Assembly: GCF_900113735.1 (NCBI RefSeq)
Contig: NZ_FOQM01000015.1
Span: 1-64,000, forward strand
Origin: Bradyrhizobium sp. Gha
GTDB lineage: Bacteria > Pseudomonadota > Alphaproteobacteria > Rhizobiales > Xanthobacteraceae
Direction: 5' to 3'
Length of the DNA: 64,000 nt
Shown here: positions 52,349 through 60,558 of the stretch, one piece after another
Layout: every line of letters begins with the position of its first letter
Numbering within the stretch: the stretch's first letter is position 1
Notes under the pieces: generated by a model
What the model saw: the letters and a program-made list of their open reading frames with translations, nothing else
The model's database searches: none
Told to the model about the DNA's origin: nothing
Position numbers and translations under genes: made by a program

Positions 52349-53545
52349 CTACTTCGCCACGACCTCCGGCACCCTTCCGGCCGGCGGCGTGTTGCGGCTG
52401 CGCTGGGTCCGCACGATGCCGTCGATGATGGTCATGCCGATGCCGGGGAGGTCGCCGAGCTGCACGCTCTCGAGGATGTTCTTGCCGGGCGAGTGCTGCG
52501 CCTTGTCCATGATGACGAAATCGGCGGAGCGGCCCAGTTCAATGAGGCCGCAATCGAGCTGCCGCATCCGCGCGGTGTTGCCGGTCGCAAGGCAGAACGC
52601 GATCTCGGCCGGCAGATCGCCGAGCGAGGACAGCATCGAAACCATGCGCAGGATGCCGAGCGGCTGCACACCGGAGCCGGCGGGCGCATCGGTGCCGAGG
52701 ATGACGCGGTGCAGATCGCCCATCTCGCGCGCGGTGCGTAGCGTGAACAGGGCCGAGCGCTCATTTCCGTTGTGCACGAGCTCGAGACCCCGCTTGCAGC
52801 CCTCGCAGATGCAGCGGATCTGATCGTCCGGCAGGGCGGTGTGACCGCCATTGATGTGGCCGACCACGTCGGTGTCGGCTTCGAGCACCACGTCTTTGTC
52901 GATCAGGCCGGAGCCGGGGATCGAGGGACCGCCGGTGTGGATCGTGCTCTGGATTCCGTATTTGCGGGCCCAGCCGACCATCCTGCGCGCGGTCGGGCCG
53001 TCCTTGACGCCGCCGAGGCCGACTTCGCCGAGCAGCTTGACGCCGGCTGCGGCGAGCTCCTTGAAATCCTCCTCGACCATCTCGCATTCGATCACGGGTG
53101 CGCCGGCGTGAACCTTCACGCCGCCGGGCCGCAAATTCCAGAAGGCGCGCTGGGCGAAGATGGCCATGGCCTTCAGCCCGACGACGTCGCGCGGGCGGCC
53201 GGGCATGTGCACTTCGCCGGCGGAGATCATGGTGGTGACGCCGCCATGCAGATTGCTGTCGATCCAGCCGATCTGGTTCTGACGCGGCGTCCAGTCGCCG
53301 GCGACGGGATGGACGTGGCTGTCGATCAGGCCGGGCGCCACCGCGGTGCCGTTGGCCTCGACGATGGTGGTGGCGCCTTCAGTGTCGAGGTCCTTGAAGC
53401 GGCCGATCGCGCTGATCTTGCCGTTCTCGGCGACGATGGTGTCGCCATCCAGGATCGGCTTTTCCATCGCGCCGGACAGGATCAGGCCGATATTGCGGAT
53501 CACGAGCTTCGAGGGTCCGGTGGCCTGGGGTGCGTCATGCGCCAT
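52349..53545 (-). CDS. ena: Enamidase homologue (amidohydrolase superfamily)
   Basis: A 398-residue metal-dependent amidohydrolase. The metal motif is GLIDSHVHP (His77, His79), followed by LHGGVTTMISAGEVHMPGRP, GEVGLGGVKD, STIHTGGPSIPGSGLI, GTDAPAGSGVQPLGILR and the ending SRNTPPAGR. These segments closely follow, from memory, enamidase of Eubacterium barkeri, which hydrolyses 1,4,5,6-tetrahydro-6-oxonicotinate to 2-formylglutarate and ammonia. That is the step after the Hnr homologue encoded at 44001. AAGGAG precedes the ATG. Confidence 0.87.
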   Translation of the reverse strand: MAHDAPQATGPSKLVIRNIGLILSGAMEKPILDGDTIVAENGKISAIGRFKDLDTEGATTIVEANGTAVAPGLIDSHVHPVAGDWTPRQNQIGWIDSNLHGGVTTMISAGEVHMPGRPRDVVGLKAMAIFAQRAFWNLRPGGVKVHAGAPVIECEMVEEDFKELAAAGVKLLGEVGLGGVKDGPTARRMVGWARKYGIQSTIHTGGPSIPGSGLIDKDVVLEADTDVVGHINGGHTALPDDQIRCICEGCKRGLELVHNGNERSALFTLRTAREMGDLHRVILGTDAPAGSGVQPLGILRMVSMLSSLGDLPAEIAFCLATGNTARMRQLDCGLIELGRSADFVIMDKAQHSPGKNILESVQLGDLPGIGMTIIDGIVRTQRSRNTPPAGRVPEVVAK

Positions 53546-53594
53546 GGAAGGGGCTCCTTATTCCTAACTGCAACGCTTTCGATCTTGGGCAGCC

Positions 53595-53653
53595 TTGACC
53601 GCGGGATCAAGCAGGATTATTCATTTGTATACGAATGATCGTATACAAACGAT
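53595..53653. promoter_or_regulatory. Divergent control region with two MarR-type sites (enamidase / ferredoxin reductase)
   Basis: TTGACC (53595-53600) is followed after 17 bases by TATTCA, a possible plus-strand promoter. CATTTGTATACGAATG (53622-53637) overlaps it, and directly after comes ATCGTATACAAACGAT (53638-53653), the same site in the opposite orientation. The two sites lie between the divergent enamidase and ferredoxin reductase genes, so one bound repressor complex could control both. Confidence 0.65.
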
Positions 53654-53703
53654 GCATGGCTGCCCGCCTCGAAAATCGCAGATGACGCGCCAGGGAAGGT
53701 GAG

Positions 53704-54477
53704 ATGAGCAATTTCAATCAGGAAAGCGTTTTGAGCGTCCACCATTGGACCGACACGCTGTTCTCCTTCAAGACCACCCGCAGCCCGACCTTCCGTTTCC
53801 GTAACGGCGAGTTCACCATGATCGGGCTCCAGGTCGGCGAGAAGCCCCTGCTGCGGGCCTACAGCGTCGCCAGCGCCAATTACGAGGACACGCTCGAGTT
53901 CTTCTCGATCAAGGTGCCTGACGGTCCGCTGACCTCAAGGCTCCAGCATCTGAAGGAAGGCGACGAGATCATCGTCAGCCGCAAGGCCACCGGCACGCTG
54001 GTCATCGACAATCTGGAGGACGGGCGCAACCTTTACCTGATCGGCACCGGCACGGGCCTCGCGCCGTTCCTGAGCGTGATCAAGGACCCCGAGACCTACG
54101 AGCGGTTCGAGAAAGTCGTGCTGCTGCACGGCTGCCGACATGTGAAGGAACTCGCCTATGGCGAGATGATCACCGAGCATTTGCCCAAGGACGAGATGCT
54201 CGGCGAGTACATCCGGAACCAGCTGCTCTACTATCCGACCGTGACGCGCGATCCCTTCCGCAACCGCGGCCGCATCACCGACCTCATCACGTCAGGCAAA
54301 CTGTTCAGCGATATCGGCCTGCCGGCGCTCGAAGCGGCCCACGACCGTGTCATGATCTGCGGCAGCCCGGCGCTGGTGGCCGACACCCGCGTGCTCCTCG
54401 GCGAGCGCGGGTTCGTCGAAGGCAATCATGGCGAGCCGGCCCAGTTCGTGGTCGAAAAGGCCTTTGCCGAGCGCTGA
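53704..54477 (+). CDS. fpr: Ferredoxin-NADP+ reductase
   Basis: A 257-residue bacterial-type reductase. FAD binding is shown by LLRAYSVAS (about 49-57) and FSIKVPDGPLTSRLQ; NADP binding by IGTGTGLAPFLSVIKD (about 113-128) and VMICGSPAL. The ending FVVEKAFAER fits the subclass where the C-terminus stacks on FAD. It moves electrons between NADPH and ferredoxin. As it shares a control region with the enamidase gene, it likely supplies reduced ferredoxin for the hydroxynicotinate reductase. AAGGTGAG precedes the ATG. Confidence 0.93.
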   Translation: MSNFNQESVLSVHHWTDTLFSFKTTRSPTFRFRNGEFTMIGLQVGEKPLLRAYSVASANYEDTLEFFSIKVPDGPLTSRLQHLKEGDEIIVSRKATGTLVIDNLEDGRNLYLIGTGTGLAPFLSVIKDPETYERFEKVVLLHGCRHVKELAYGEMITEHLPKDEMLGEYIRNQLLYYPTVTRDPFRNRGRITDLITSGKLFSDIGLPALEAAHDRVMICGSPALVADTRVLLGERGFVEGNHGEPAQFVVEKAFAER

Positions 54478-54571
54478 GCCTCGAAGAGACCGTATTTTCG
54501 CCGTGGCGTGGGCGTTGCCCCGCCGATTCGGGCCTTGATAAACTGTGGGAGCGAATCAGCGGAGTTCCCAC

Positions 54572-54898
54572 ATGGTTGCGGACAGCGACAGCAACATCGC
54601 CTGGCACCGGGTTCAGTTGAAGAAGAACCGCGCCGAGTTGAAGGCGCTGGAGACCGCGCGCTTCACGATGGGCGAGATCGCGTCCTCGAAGCGGAACGGC
54701 CAGACCCAGAAGGCGGTCGTGGAACTGAAACGCAAGATCGCGCAGTCCGAGCGTGTGATCGCCGATCACGACAAGCGCACGCGCCGTCCGCTCGGTACCG
54801 ACCTGCAAAGTCTGAGCAATGGCAGCTGGAGCCATTGGGACGCCTACACCAGCCAGCAGCAGCGCAAGGCCGGCCCGCGCACGCCGGGACGCGGTTAG
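54572..54898 (+). CDS. Small coiled-coil protein, function unknown
   Basis: A 108-residue hydrophilic protein. The middle (about 15-70) is a predicted coiled coil rich in Lys, Glu and Ala (LKKNRAELKALETARF, VVELKRKIAQSERVIADHDK). The C-terminal 35 residues are polar and probably unstructured. GGAG seven bases before ATG 54572 supports the start. No family recognised. Confidence 0.65.
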   Translation: MVADSDSNIAWHRVQLKKNRAELKALETARFTMGEIASSKRNGQTQKAVVELKRKIAQSERVIADHDKRTRRPLGTDLQSLSNGSWSHWDAYTSQQQRKAGPRTPGRG

Positions 54899-54990
54899 TC
54901 CGGTCGCGCGAGCAGGGTGGGTTCCGGCCCTTGCATCTGCAGCATCGTACGCCATCTGGTTGAAGCGCCACCAACCTGTCCGGTGATCCC

Positions 54991-56307
54991 ATGGGACCGC
55001 GCCTCGATTTCACCAGCGAGGCCTTCTTTCGCGACCCGCCCAACGCCATCGCGGCCCTGCGGGCGCAAGGGCCCGTGGTCGCCACCCGTTTTCCCCTCGT
55101 CGGCGACGTCTGGATCACGACCACTCATGACGCCGCCGCACAGGTGCTGAAGGACAGCGCGGTCTTTACGCTGCGCAAGGAAGATGGCGACGTGGCCGGC
55201 CTGCGCTGGTGGATGCCGGGCCTGGTCAGGACCATCGCGAACAACATGCTGGCGATGGACGAGCCGGACCATACCCGGCTGCGGAACATCGTCGACGAAG
55301 CCTTTCGCCGCCGCGCCATCCTCGCGATGGAGCCGCGCATCCGCGACATCGCGGATGACCTTGCGTCGGAATTGTTCGCGGAAGGAAGTCCGGCCGATCT
55401 CGTCGAGCGCTATGCGCGCATCCTGCCACTGTCTGTGATCTCCGAGCTGCTTGGCCTGCCGATGGCGGATCGCCCGCGCTTCATCGCCTGGGCCAATGCG
55501 ATGTCCTCGCTGACGAACGTCGTCAGCTTCTTTCGCCTGCTGCTCGCGTTTCGCAAGATGCGGAACTATCTCCGGGAGCAGCTGCAAATCGCGCGCGAGC
55601 GAGGCGGCGAAGGCCTGATCGCGGAGTTGGTCCAGGTCGAACGCGAGGGCGGCGAGATCACGCCGGACGAAATGGTCTCGATGGTGTTCCTGCTGCTCGC
55701 GGCGGGCTCCGAGACCACCACGCATCTCATCAGTGGCTCGGTGTACGAGCTGCTCGGGAATCCGGCGCTGCGCGACTGGCTGGAACAGGACTGGAGCCGC
55801 GCCGGGCTTGCAGTGGAAGAGTTCTTGCGTTTCGTTTCGCCAGTGCAGTTTTCAAAACCGCGTTATGTGCGACGGAACGTCGAGCTCGAAGGCGTGCGGC
55901 TGAAGAAGGGTGATCGGGTCATGGTGATGCTCGCGGCGGCGAACATGGATCCGGCGGTGCACGAGCAACCGGCGCGGCTCGATCTCGAACGCAAGCCCAA
56001 CCGCCACATCTCGTTCGGCACGGGAATTCATTTCTGCCTCGGCCATCAGCTGGCGCGGATCGAGGGCGCGTGTGCGCTCCAGGCGCTGTTGACCCGCTGG
56101 CCAAGGCTTGGTCTGGCTGTCGATCCGTCGCAGATCCGCTGGCGCAAGCGGCCGGGCCTCCGCGCGATCGCGAAGTTGCCCGTTGTGGCCGATTCCGGCG
56201 AGCGGCGTCAGGCCGTCGATTTGCGCGACGCGACCAGATCTCGTTCCCAGCCGAACACGGAGCGGCCGTCGAGATCGGGCGAGGCTGCACGTTCGCCCTC
56301 GATGTAG
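54991..56307 (+). CDS. Cytochrome P450
   Basis: A 438-residue soluble bacterial P450. The I-helix oxygen-activating motif is LLAAGSETTTHL, the K-helix E-x2-R is EEFLR, and the haem-binding loop is FGTGIHFCLGHQLAR with Cys349. Domain order and length to about residue 400 are normal. The last 35-40 residues (after LRAIAKLPVV) are unusual, rich in Arg and Ser, and encoded by DNA that is also the 3' end of the opposite-strand DUF763 gene. Substrate unknown. Confidence 0.93.
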   Translation: MGPRLDFTSEAFFRDPPNAIAALRAQGPVVATRFPLVGDVWITTTHDAAAQVLKDSAVFTLRKEDGDVAGLRWWMPGLVRTIANNMLAMDEPDHTRLRNIVDEAFRRRAILAMEPRIRDIADDLASELFAEGSPADLVERYARILPLSVISELLGLPMADRPRFIAWANAMSSLTNVVSFFRLLLAFRKMRNYLREQLQIARERGGEGLIAELVQVEREGGEITPDEMVSMVFLLLAAGSETTTHLISGSVYELLGNPALRDWLEQDWSRAGLAVEEFLRFVSPVQFSKPRYVRRNVELEGVRLKKGDRVMVMLAAANMDPAVHEQPARLDLERKPNRHISFGTGIHFCLGHQLARIEGACALQALLTRWPRLGLAVDPSQIRWRKRPGLRAIAKLPVVADSGERRQAVDLRDATRSRSQPNTERPSRSGEAARSPSM

Positions 56308-57458
56308 GCCCCGACCGACGGGCCGTCTGCAGTGCGTTCAAGCCGCCGCGCCTGGTCGTCGAGGCGCTTGATCGCCTGCATCTCTTCCTCGCGTCCGAGC
56401 TTGGCGCTCTGGATCGCGCCCTTCAGCACGCGGATGGTCTCGTCATAGACCTTGATCGGGACGGGGTAGGGATGCCGGTCCTTGCCGCCATGAGCGAGCG
56501 AGAAGCGCGCTGGATCCCTGAAGCGATAGGGCGCGCCGTGCACGACCTCGGCGACCATCGCCAGCGAGCGCACGGTACGCGCGCCGACGCCGGGCGTCAG
56601 CAGCAGTTCGGGGAAGTCGACCGGGCCGCGCTCGGCAGCCGCCGCAAGCGTGCCGTGCAGGCGGCGCGCGAACACGTCCTTCGGCCTGACATCGTGATGC
56701 GCCGGCATGATCAGATGCGGCAGCATGGCCTGCGCGGGCTCGGGCGCCGTCCCGGAGAGTCGTTCGAATTCGGCGAGGATGCGATCGGGGCCGAACTCGG
56801 CGAGCAGCTCGAGTTGCGCGCTGCGCGAGACGTCGGCGCGATGGTCGGTCAGATTGACGATCTCGCCCTGCTGCGGGCCGTCGATCGCGCTGTGAGGCGC
56901 ATCGACAAAACTCTTCAGTGCCTCGGAATGCCAATGATAGCGCCGGGCCTGGCGCTTGTCGCCATTCATACCCTGCTGCACGACCGTCCACTTGCCATCG
57001 GCGGTCACGAAGAAGCCGTGCAGATAAAGATCAAAACCGTCCTGCACGGCGGCGCTGTCGACTTTCGCCACGAGCCGCGAGGCCCGCGTGAGCTTCGCGC
57101 CATCGAAGCCGACGCGCTCACCGAGCTGCAACAGCTCGTCCGGCGTCCTGCGCGAATGCTGGCCGCGGCCGCCGCAGACATAGATCCCGAGCTCATCCTG
57201 GAGCGGGCCAAGCCCACGCTTCAGTGCACCGATCACCGATGTCGTGATGCCCGAGGAGTGCCAATCCATCCCCATCACGGCGCCGAACGACTGGAACCAG
57301 AACGGATGCGACAGCCGCTGCATGAACGCATCGCGGCCGTAATGATGCACGATCGCCTGCGTGACGATCGCACCCAGCGAGGCCATGCGATTCGCGAGCC
57401 ACGGCGGAACCCGCCCGGTGTGGAGAGGAAGATCGGCGCTGCCGGTACGTCTGGTCAT
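56208..57458 (-). CDS. DUF763 protein
   Basis: A 416-residue protein matching DUF763: MTRRTGSADLPLHTGRVPPWL at the start, SHPFWFQSFGAVMGMDWHSSGITTSV, VQQGMNGDKRQARRYHWHS, and LLLTPGVGARTVRSLAMVAEVVHG, the last a helix-hairpin-helix-like DNA-contact segment. The family is found in archaea and scattered bacteria, with no settled function. GAGG precedes the ATG. Its 3' end overlaps the convergent P450 gene by 100 bases. Confidence 0.87.
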   Translation of the reverse strand: MTRRTGSADLPLHTGRVPPWLANRMASLGAIVTQAIVHHYGRDAFMQRLSHPFWFQSFGAVMGMDWHSSGITTSVIGALKRGLGPLQDELGIYVCGGRGQHSRRTPDELLQLGERVGFDGAKLTRASRLVAKVDSAAVQDGFDLYLHGFFVTADGKWTVVQQGMNGDKRQARRYHWHSEALKSFVDAPHSAIDGPQQGEIVNLTDHRADVSRSAQLELLAEFGPDRILAEFERLSGTAPEPAQAMLPHLIMPAHHDVRPKDVFARRLHGTLAAAAERGPVDFPELLLTPGVGARTVRSLAMVAEVVHGAPYRFRDPARFSLAHGGKDRHPYPVPIKVYDETIRVLKGAIQSAKLGREEEMQAIKRLDDQARRLERTADGPSVGAYIEGERAASPDLDGRSVFGWERDLVASRKSTA

Positions 57459-57582
57459 GGTTGCCTCAAACTAGCGCAGTTCGGCGACGGTTGCACCAGA
57501 GGGATGCTGCATTGCACGCAGCGGGCGGAGCGAAACAGGGCAGAATGCGTTGGCGAGGGCAAGTGCAATACCGGGGACATGA

Positions 57583-58728
57583 ATGAACTGGCAGGCCCTC
57601 ACGGCCGACATCGACAAGATGTTCGGGTGGATACCATCATGGTTTATCGGTCTCGGTCTGGTCGCCGGAGCGATGCTGCTTGCGCTGTCGTTCTATCGGC
57701 TCGCCGTCTGGCTGCTCAACCGCGCCTTCGGAACCCGGATTCCGCTCCTGAGCGTCTTCATCGAGCGCACCTCAGGGCCGGCGCAGCTCGCCGTGTGCCT
57801 TGCCGCCGTCGCGCTGGTTCTGCCGCTTGCGCCGCTCGACGACGCGTTCCGCACCCCTTTGACCCGTCTGTTCGTCGTTGCCGTCATCGCGCTGATCGGC
57901 TGGATATCGATTCGCGTCGTGGACATGAGCGCGGCGCGGTATCTGCAGAACTTTCGCGACGTCACCGAGAACTTCGTCGCGCGCAAGCACGTGACGCAAG
58001 TGCGCGTGTTCAAGCGCGTCACCGACATCATCATCGTCGTCATCACGGTCTCGACCGCGCTGATGACGTTCGATTCGGTCAGGCAATATGGCGTCAGCCT
58101 GTTCGCCTCCGCTGGTGCTGCCGGTCTCATCGTCGGTCTTGCCGCGCGACCATTGCTCAGCAATCTGATCGCGGGCCTGCAGATCGCGATCACCCAGCCG
58201 ATCCGGATCGAGGATGCCGTCATCATCGAGAACGAGTGGGGCTGGGTCGAGGATATCGCCGCGACCTATGTCGTGATCCGGCTGTGGGACTGGCGCCGCA
58301 TGGTGGTGCCACTGTCCTATTTCATCGAAAAGCCGTTTCAGAACTGGACCCGCGATACCGCATCCCTGATCGGCGTCATCGCGCTTCATGTCGACTATCG
58401 CGCGGACGTCCCGCGTATCCGCCGCTGGCTCGAGGGAGCCGTGAAAGAGTCGAAACTCTGGGATGGCGCAGTGGTCAATCTCCAGGTGATCGACGCGGAT
58501 TCCCGCACCATCGAGTTGCGTGCGCTGGTCAGCGCACGCAATGCGCCGCAATCCTGGGACCTGCGCTGCGAAATGCGCGAGAAGCTGATCGCTTTCATCC
58601 GCGACGAGATGCCGGAAGCCCTGCCGCGCGAACGCGCCATCCTGATCCCGCAGGGCGGGGGCGACGATGATGAATTCCTGCGACGTGCTGCGTCGTCGGA
58701 GAGAACGAGGGCGCGTGCGCACAATTGA
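57583..58728 (+). CDS. MscS-family mechanosensitive channel
   Basis: A 381-residue inner-membrane channel. Four to five N-terminal helices are followed by the pore helix and beta domain: SLFASAGAAGLIVGLAARPLLSNLIAGLQIAITQPIRIEDAVIIE matches the MscS signature, then GWVEDIAATYVVIRLWDWRRMVVPLSYF and a cytoplasmic vestibule domain. It releases solutes on hypo-osmotic shock. ATG at 57583 begins the first amphipathic segment; another ATG four bases upstream is out of frame. Confidence 0.92.
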   Translation: MNWQALTADIDKMFGWIPSWFIGLGLVAGAMLLALSFYRLAVWLLNRAFGTRIPLLSVFIERTSGPAQLAVCLAAVALVLPLAPLDDAFRTPLTRLFVVAVIALIGWISIRVVDMSAARYLQNFRDVTENFVARKHVTQVRVFKRVTDIIIVVITVSTALMTFDSVRQYGVSLFASAGAAGLIVGLAARPLLSNLIAGLQIAITQPIRIEDAVIIENEWGWVEDIAATYVVIRLWDWRRMVVPLSYFIEKPFQNWTRDTASLIGVIALHVDYRADVPRIRRWLEGAVKESKLWDGAVVNLQVIDADSRTIELRALVSARNAPQSWDLRCEMREKLIAFIRDEMPEALPRERAILIPQGGGDDDEFLRRAASSERTRARAHN

Positions 58729-58844
58729 CCGGCGAGCGAGGCATCTCATTGCTCAATACGCCTGATTGAGCGACGGTCGGCACGGCGGCAGCGCCTTGGA
58801 GCGCTCGGCCGAGCGTCTTGAGGGGCAACGGTGCCTCGTTTTTG

Positions 58845-58879
58845 TTGACGAGACCTGATCTTTTGTACGATAGTACAAA
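58845..58879 (+). promoter_or_regulatory. Promoter with overlapping TetR-type operator, tetR operon
   Basis: TTGACG (58845-58850), 15 bases, TACGAT (58866-58871), inside the palindrome TTTGTAC-GATA-GTACAAA at 58862-58879. Spacing and operator position match the region at 38449-38485 exactly. The tetR ATG is only five bases beyond the palindrome, so a very short leader is expected and the site is almost certainly autoregulatory. Confidence 0.75.
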
Positions 58880-58883
58880 TCAC

Positions 58884-59594
58884 ATGTCACGCAAACCCAC
58901 CAGCAAGGACACGGCCCGCAAGCCGAACATGCGCGAGGCGATCCTCGCCGCGGCGGAGGAGTTGTTCGCCACCAACGGCTTCAACGCCGTCTCGGTCCGC
59001 GATATCGCTCACGCAGCAGGGGCCAATCCCGGCAGCGTGACCTATCATTTCAAGACCAAGGACGGGCTGCTGCTGGAGATCTACCGGCGCCATTGCGCGC
59101 CGATGAACCTGCGCCGCTCCGAGCTGCTCGCGGCCGCCAAGCGCGTGCGCGATCTCCAGGACCGGCTGGAAGCGATCGTGCGGGCCTATGTGGTGCCGGC
59201 CTTCACCTCGGGCAGCGATCTCGCCGGCGGCGGGGCGCGTTTCACGCGGCTGCGCGCCGTGATGTCGGCCGAGGGCAACGAAGTCGCGCGGAAAATCATC
59301 GCGCAGACGTTTGACGACACCAGCCATGCCTTCATCGACGCGATTCATGAGAGCCTGCCGCACATTCCGCGCACCGACGTCGTCTGGCGCAGCCACTTCC
59401 TGCTCGGCGCACTCTATTACTCGCTGGTGACGCCGGATCGCGTCTCGCGGCTGTCGCGCGGCGAGGCCGACGGCAGCGATCCCGCCAATGCCATCGAGCA
59501 GTTGGTGCAGGCCACCGTCGCCGCGTTTCAGGCGCCGGCGCTGGATCAGGCCGCTCCGGCACGGCGGCGGGCTGTCGCAAGCAGCAAGGTTTGA
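58884..59594 (+). CDS. TetR-family transcription regulator
   Basis: A 236-residue regulator with a TetR DNA-binding domain at about residues 14-60 (REAILAAAEELFATNGFNAVSVRDIAHAAGANPGSVTYHFKTKDGLL) and a helical ligand-binding domain. The C-terminal 40 residues are Ala-rich. It is first in a six-gene operon for aromatic-acid breakdown and has a perfect palindrome five bases before its start. No ribosome binding site precedes ATG 58884. Confidence 0.93.
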   Translation: MSRKPTSKDTARKPNMREAILAAAEELFATNGFNAVSVRDIAHAAGANPGSVTYHFKTKDGLLLEIYRRHCAPMNLRRSELLAAAKRVRDLQDRLEAIVRAYVVPAFTSGSDLAGGGARFTRLRAVMSAEGNEVARKIIAQTFDDTSHAFIDAIHESLPHIPRTDVVWRSHFLLGALYYSLVTPDRVSRLSRGEADGSDPANAIEQLVQATVAAFQAPALDQAAPARRRAVASSKV

Positions 59595-59623
59595 AGAAGC
59601 ATTCTCGTCCGGCGGTTGAAGTG

Positions 59624-60508
59624 ATGACGATGTTGTACACGCCGACCATTCCGCCGCCCGATCCCGACACGCGGACACCCAGATTCAAGCTGCCGAAACT
59701 GTCCTGCGATGCGCATTGCCACATCTTCGGGCCCGGCGCGAAATATCCATATTCGCCGGACCGATCCTACACGCCGCCGGATGCCCCGCTGGAAGACTTC
59801 ACGGTGTTGCATGCCAAGCTCGGCGTGGAACGTGCGGTCATCGTCAATGCCAGCGTCCACGGCACCGACAATACGGTGGCGCGCGACGCCATCGCGCAGA
59901 GTAACGGGGCCTATCGCGCGGTCGCCAATATCGACGACACCATCACCGAGCGGGGCTTGCGTGTGCTGCACGACGGCGGCTTCCGCGGCTGTCGCTTCAA
60001 TTTCGTGCGCCATCTCGGCGGCGTTCCCGACAAGCGCGTGTTCAACCGTATCATCGCGATGGTCGCACCGCTCGGCTGGCACATCGATCTGCATTTCGAC
60101 GCGATCGATCTACCCGAATATGCGGGCATGCTGACGAGGCTGCCGCTGAGCTACACCATCGACCATATGGGACGGGTGACGGCCGCCGAAGGGCTCGACC
60201 AGCTTCCGTTCAAGATTTTGATCGAGCTGATGCAGCGCGATGAGAAGTGCTGGGTCAAGATTTGCGGCTCTGAGCGGGTGTCCTCGGCCGGCCCGCCGTT
60301 CGCCGACGCGGTGCCGTTCGCACGAAAAATAGTCGAGACAGCCCCTGACCGCGTCATCTGGGGCACCGACTGGCCGCACCCCAACGTGAAGATGATGCCG
60401 AACGACGGTGACCTCGTCGATCTCATTCCGCTGTTCGCACCGGAGGCGGAATATCAGCAGAAGATCCTGGTCGACAATCCCGCGCGTCTGTTTGGGTTCG
60501 ACCGATGA
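59624..60508 (+). CDS. Amidohydrolase, 2-pyrone-4,6-dicarboxylate lactonase (LigI)-like
   Basis: A 294-residue TIM-barrel hydrolase. The metal motif SCDAHCHIFGP (His31, His33) lies near the N-terminus, with IDHMGR and WGTDWPHPN later; this set is that of LigI-type lactonases in protocatechuate 4,5-cleavage. LigI opens the pyrone to 4-oxalomesaconate. The following GalB-like and LigK-like genes encode the next two steps, which supports this reading. I used ATG at 59624; 59630 is possible. Confidence 0.85.
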   Translation: MTMLYTPTIPPPDPDTRTPRFKLPKLSCDAHCHIFGPGAKYPYSPDRSYTPPDAPLEDFTVLHAKLGVERAVIVNASVHGTDNTVARDAIAQSNGAYRAVANIDDTITERGLRVLHDGGFRGCRFNFVRHLGGVPDKRVFNRIIAMVAPLGWHIDLHFDAIDLPEYAGMLTRLPLSYTIDHMGRVTAAEGLDQLPFKILIELMQRDEKCWVKICGSERVSSAGPPFADAVPFARKIVETAPDRVIWGTDWPHPNVKMMPNDGDLVDLIPLFAPEAEYQQKILVDNPARLFGFDR

Positions 60509-60558
60509 TCGCGATGGCGGTCGACAGAATGTCTACTCAAGAAGAGGGGAGTTCTCCC

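Noticed and set aside
56070..58670. Plus-strand open frame of 866 codons across the DUF763 and mscS genes
   Set aside because: It crosses two recognisable genes in other frames and the gap between them; the translation looks like no known protein.
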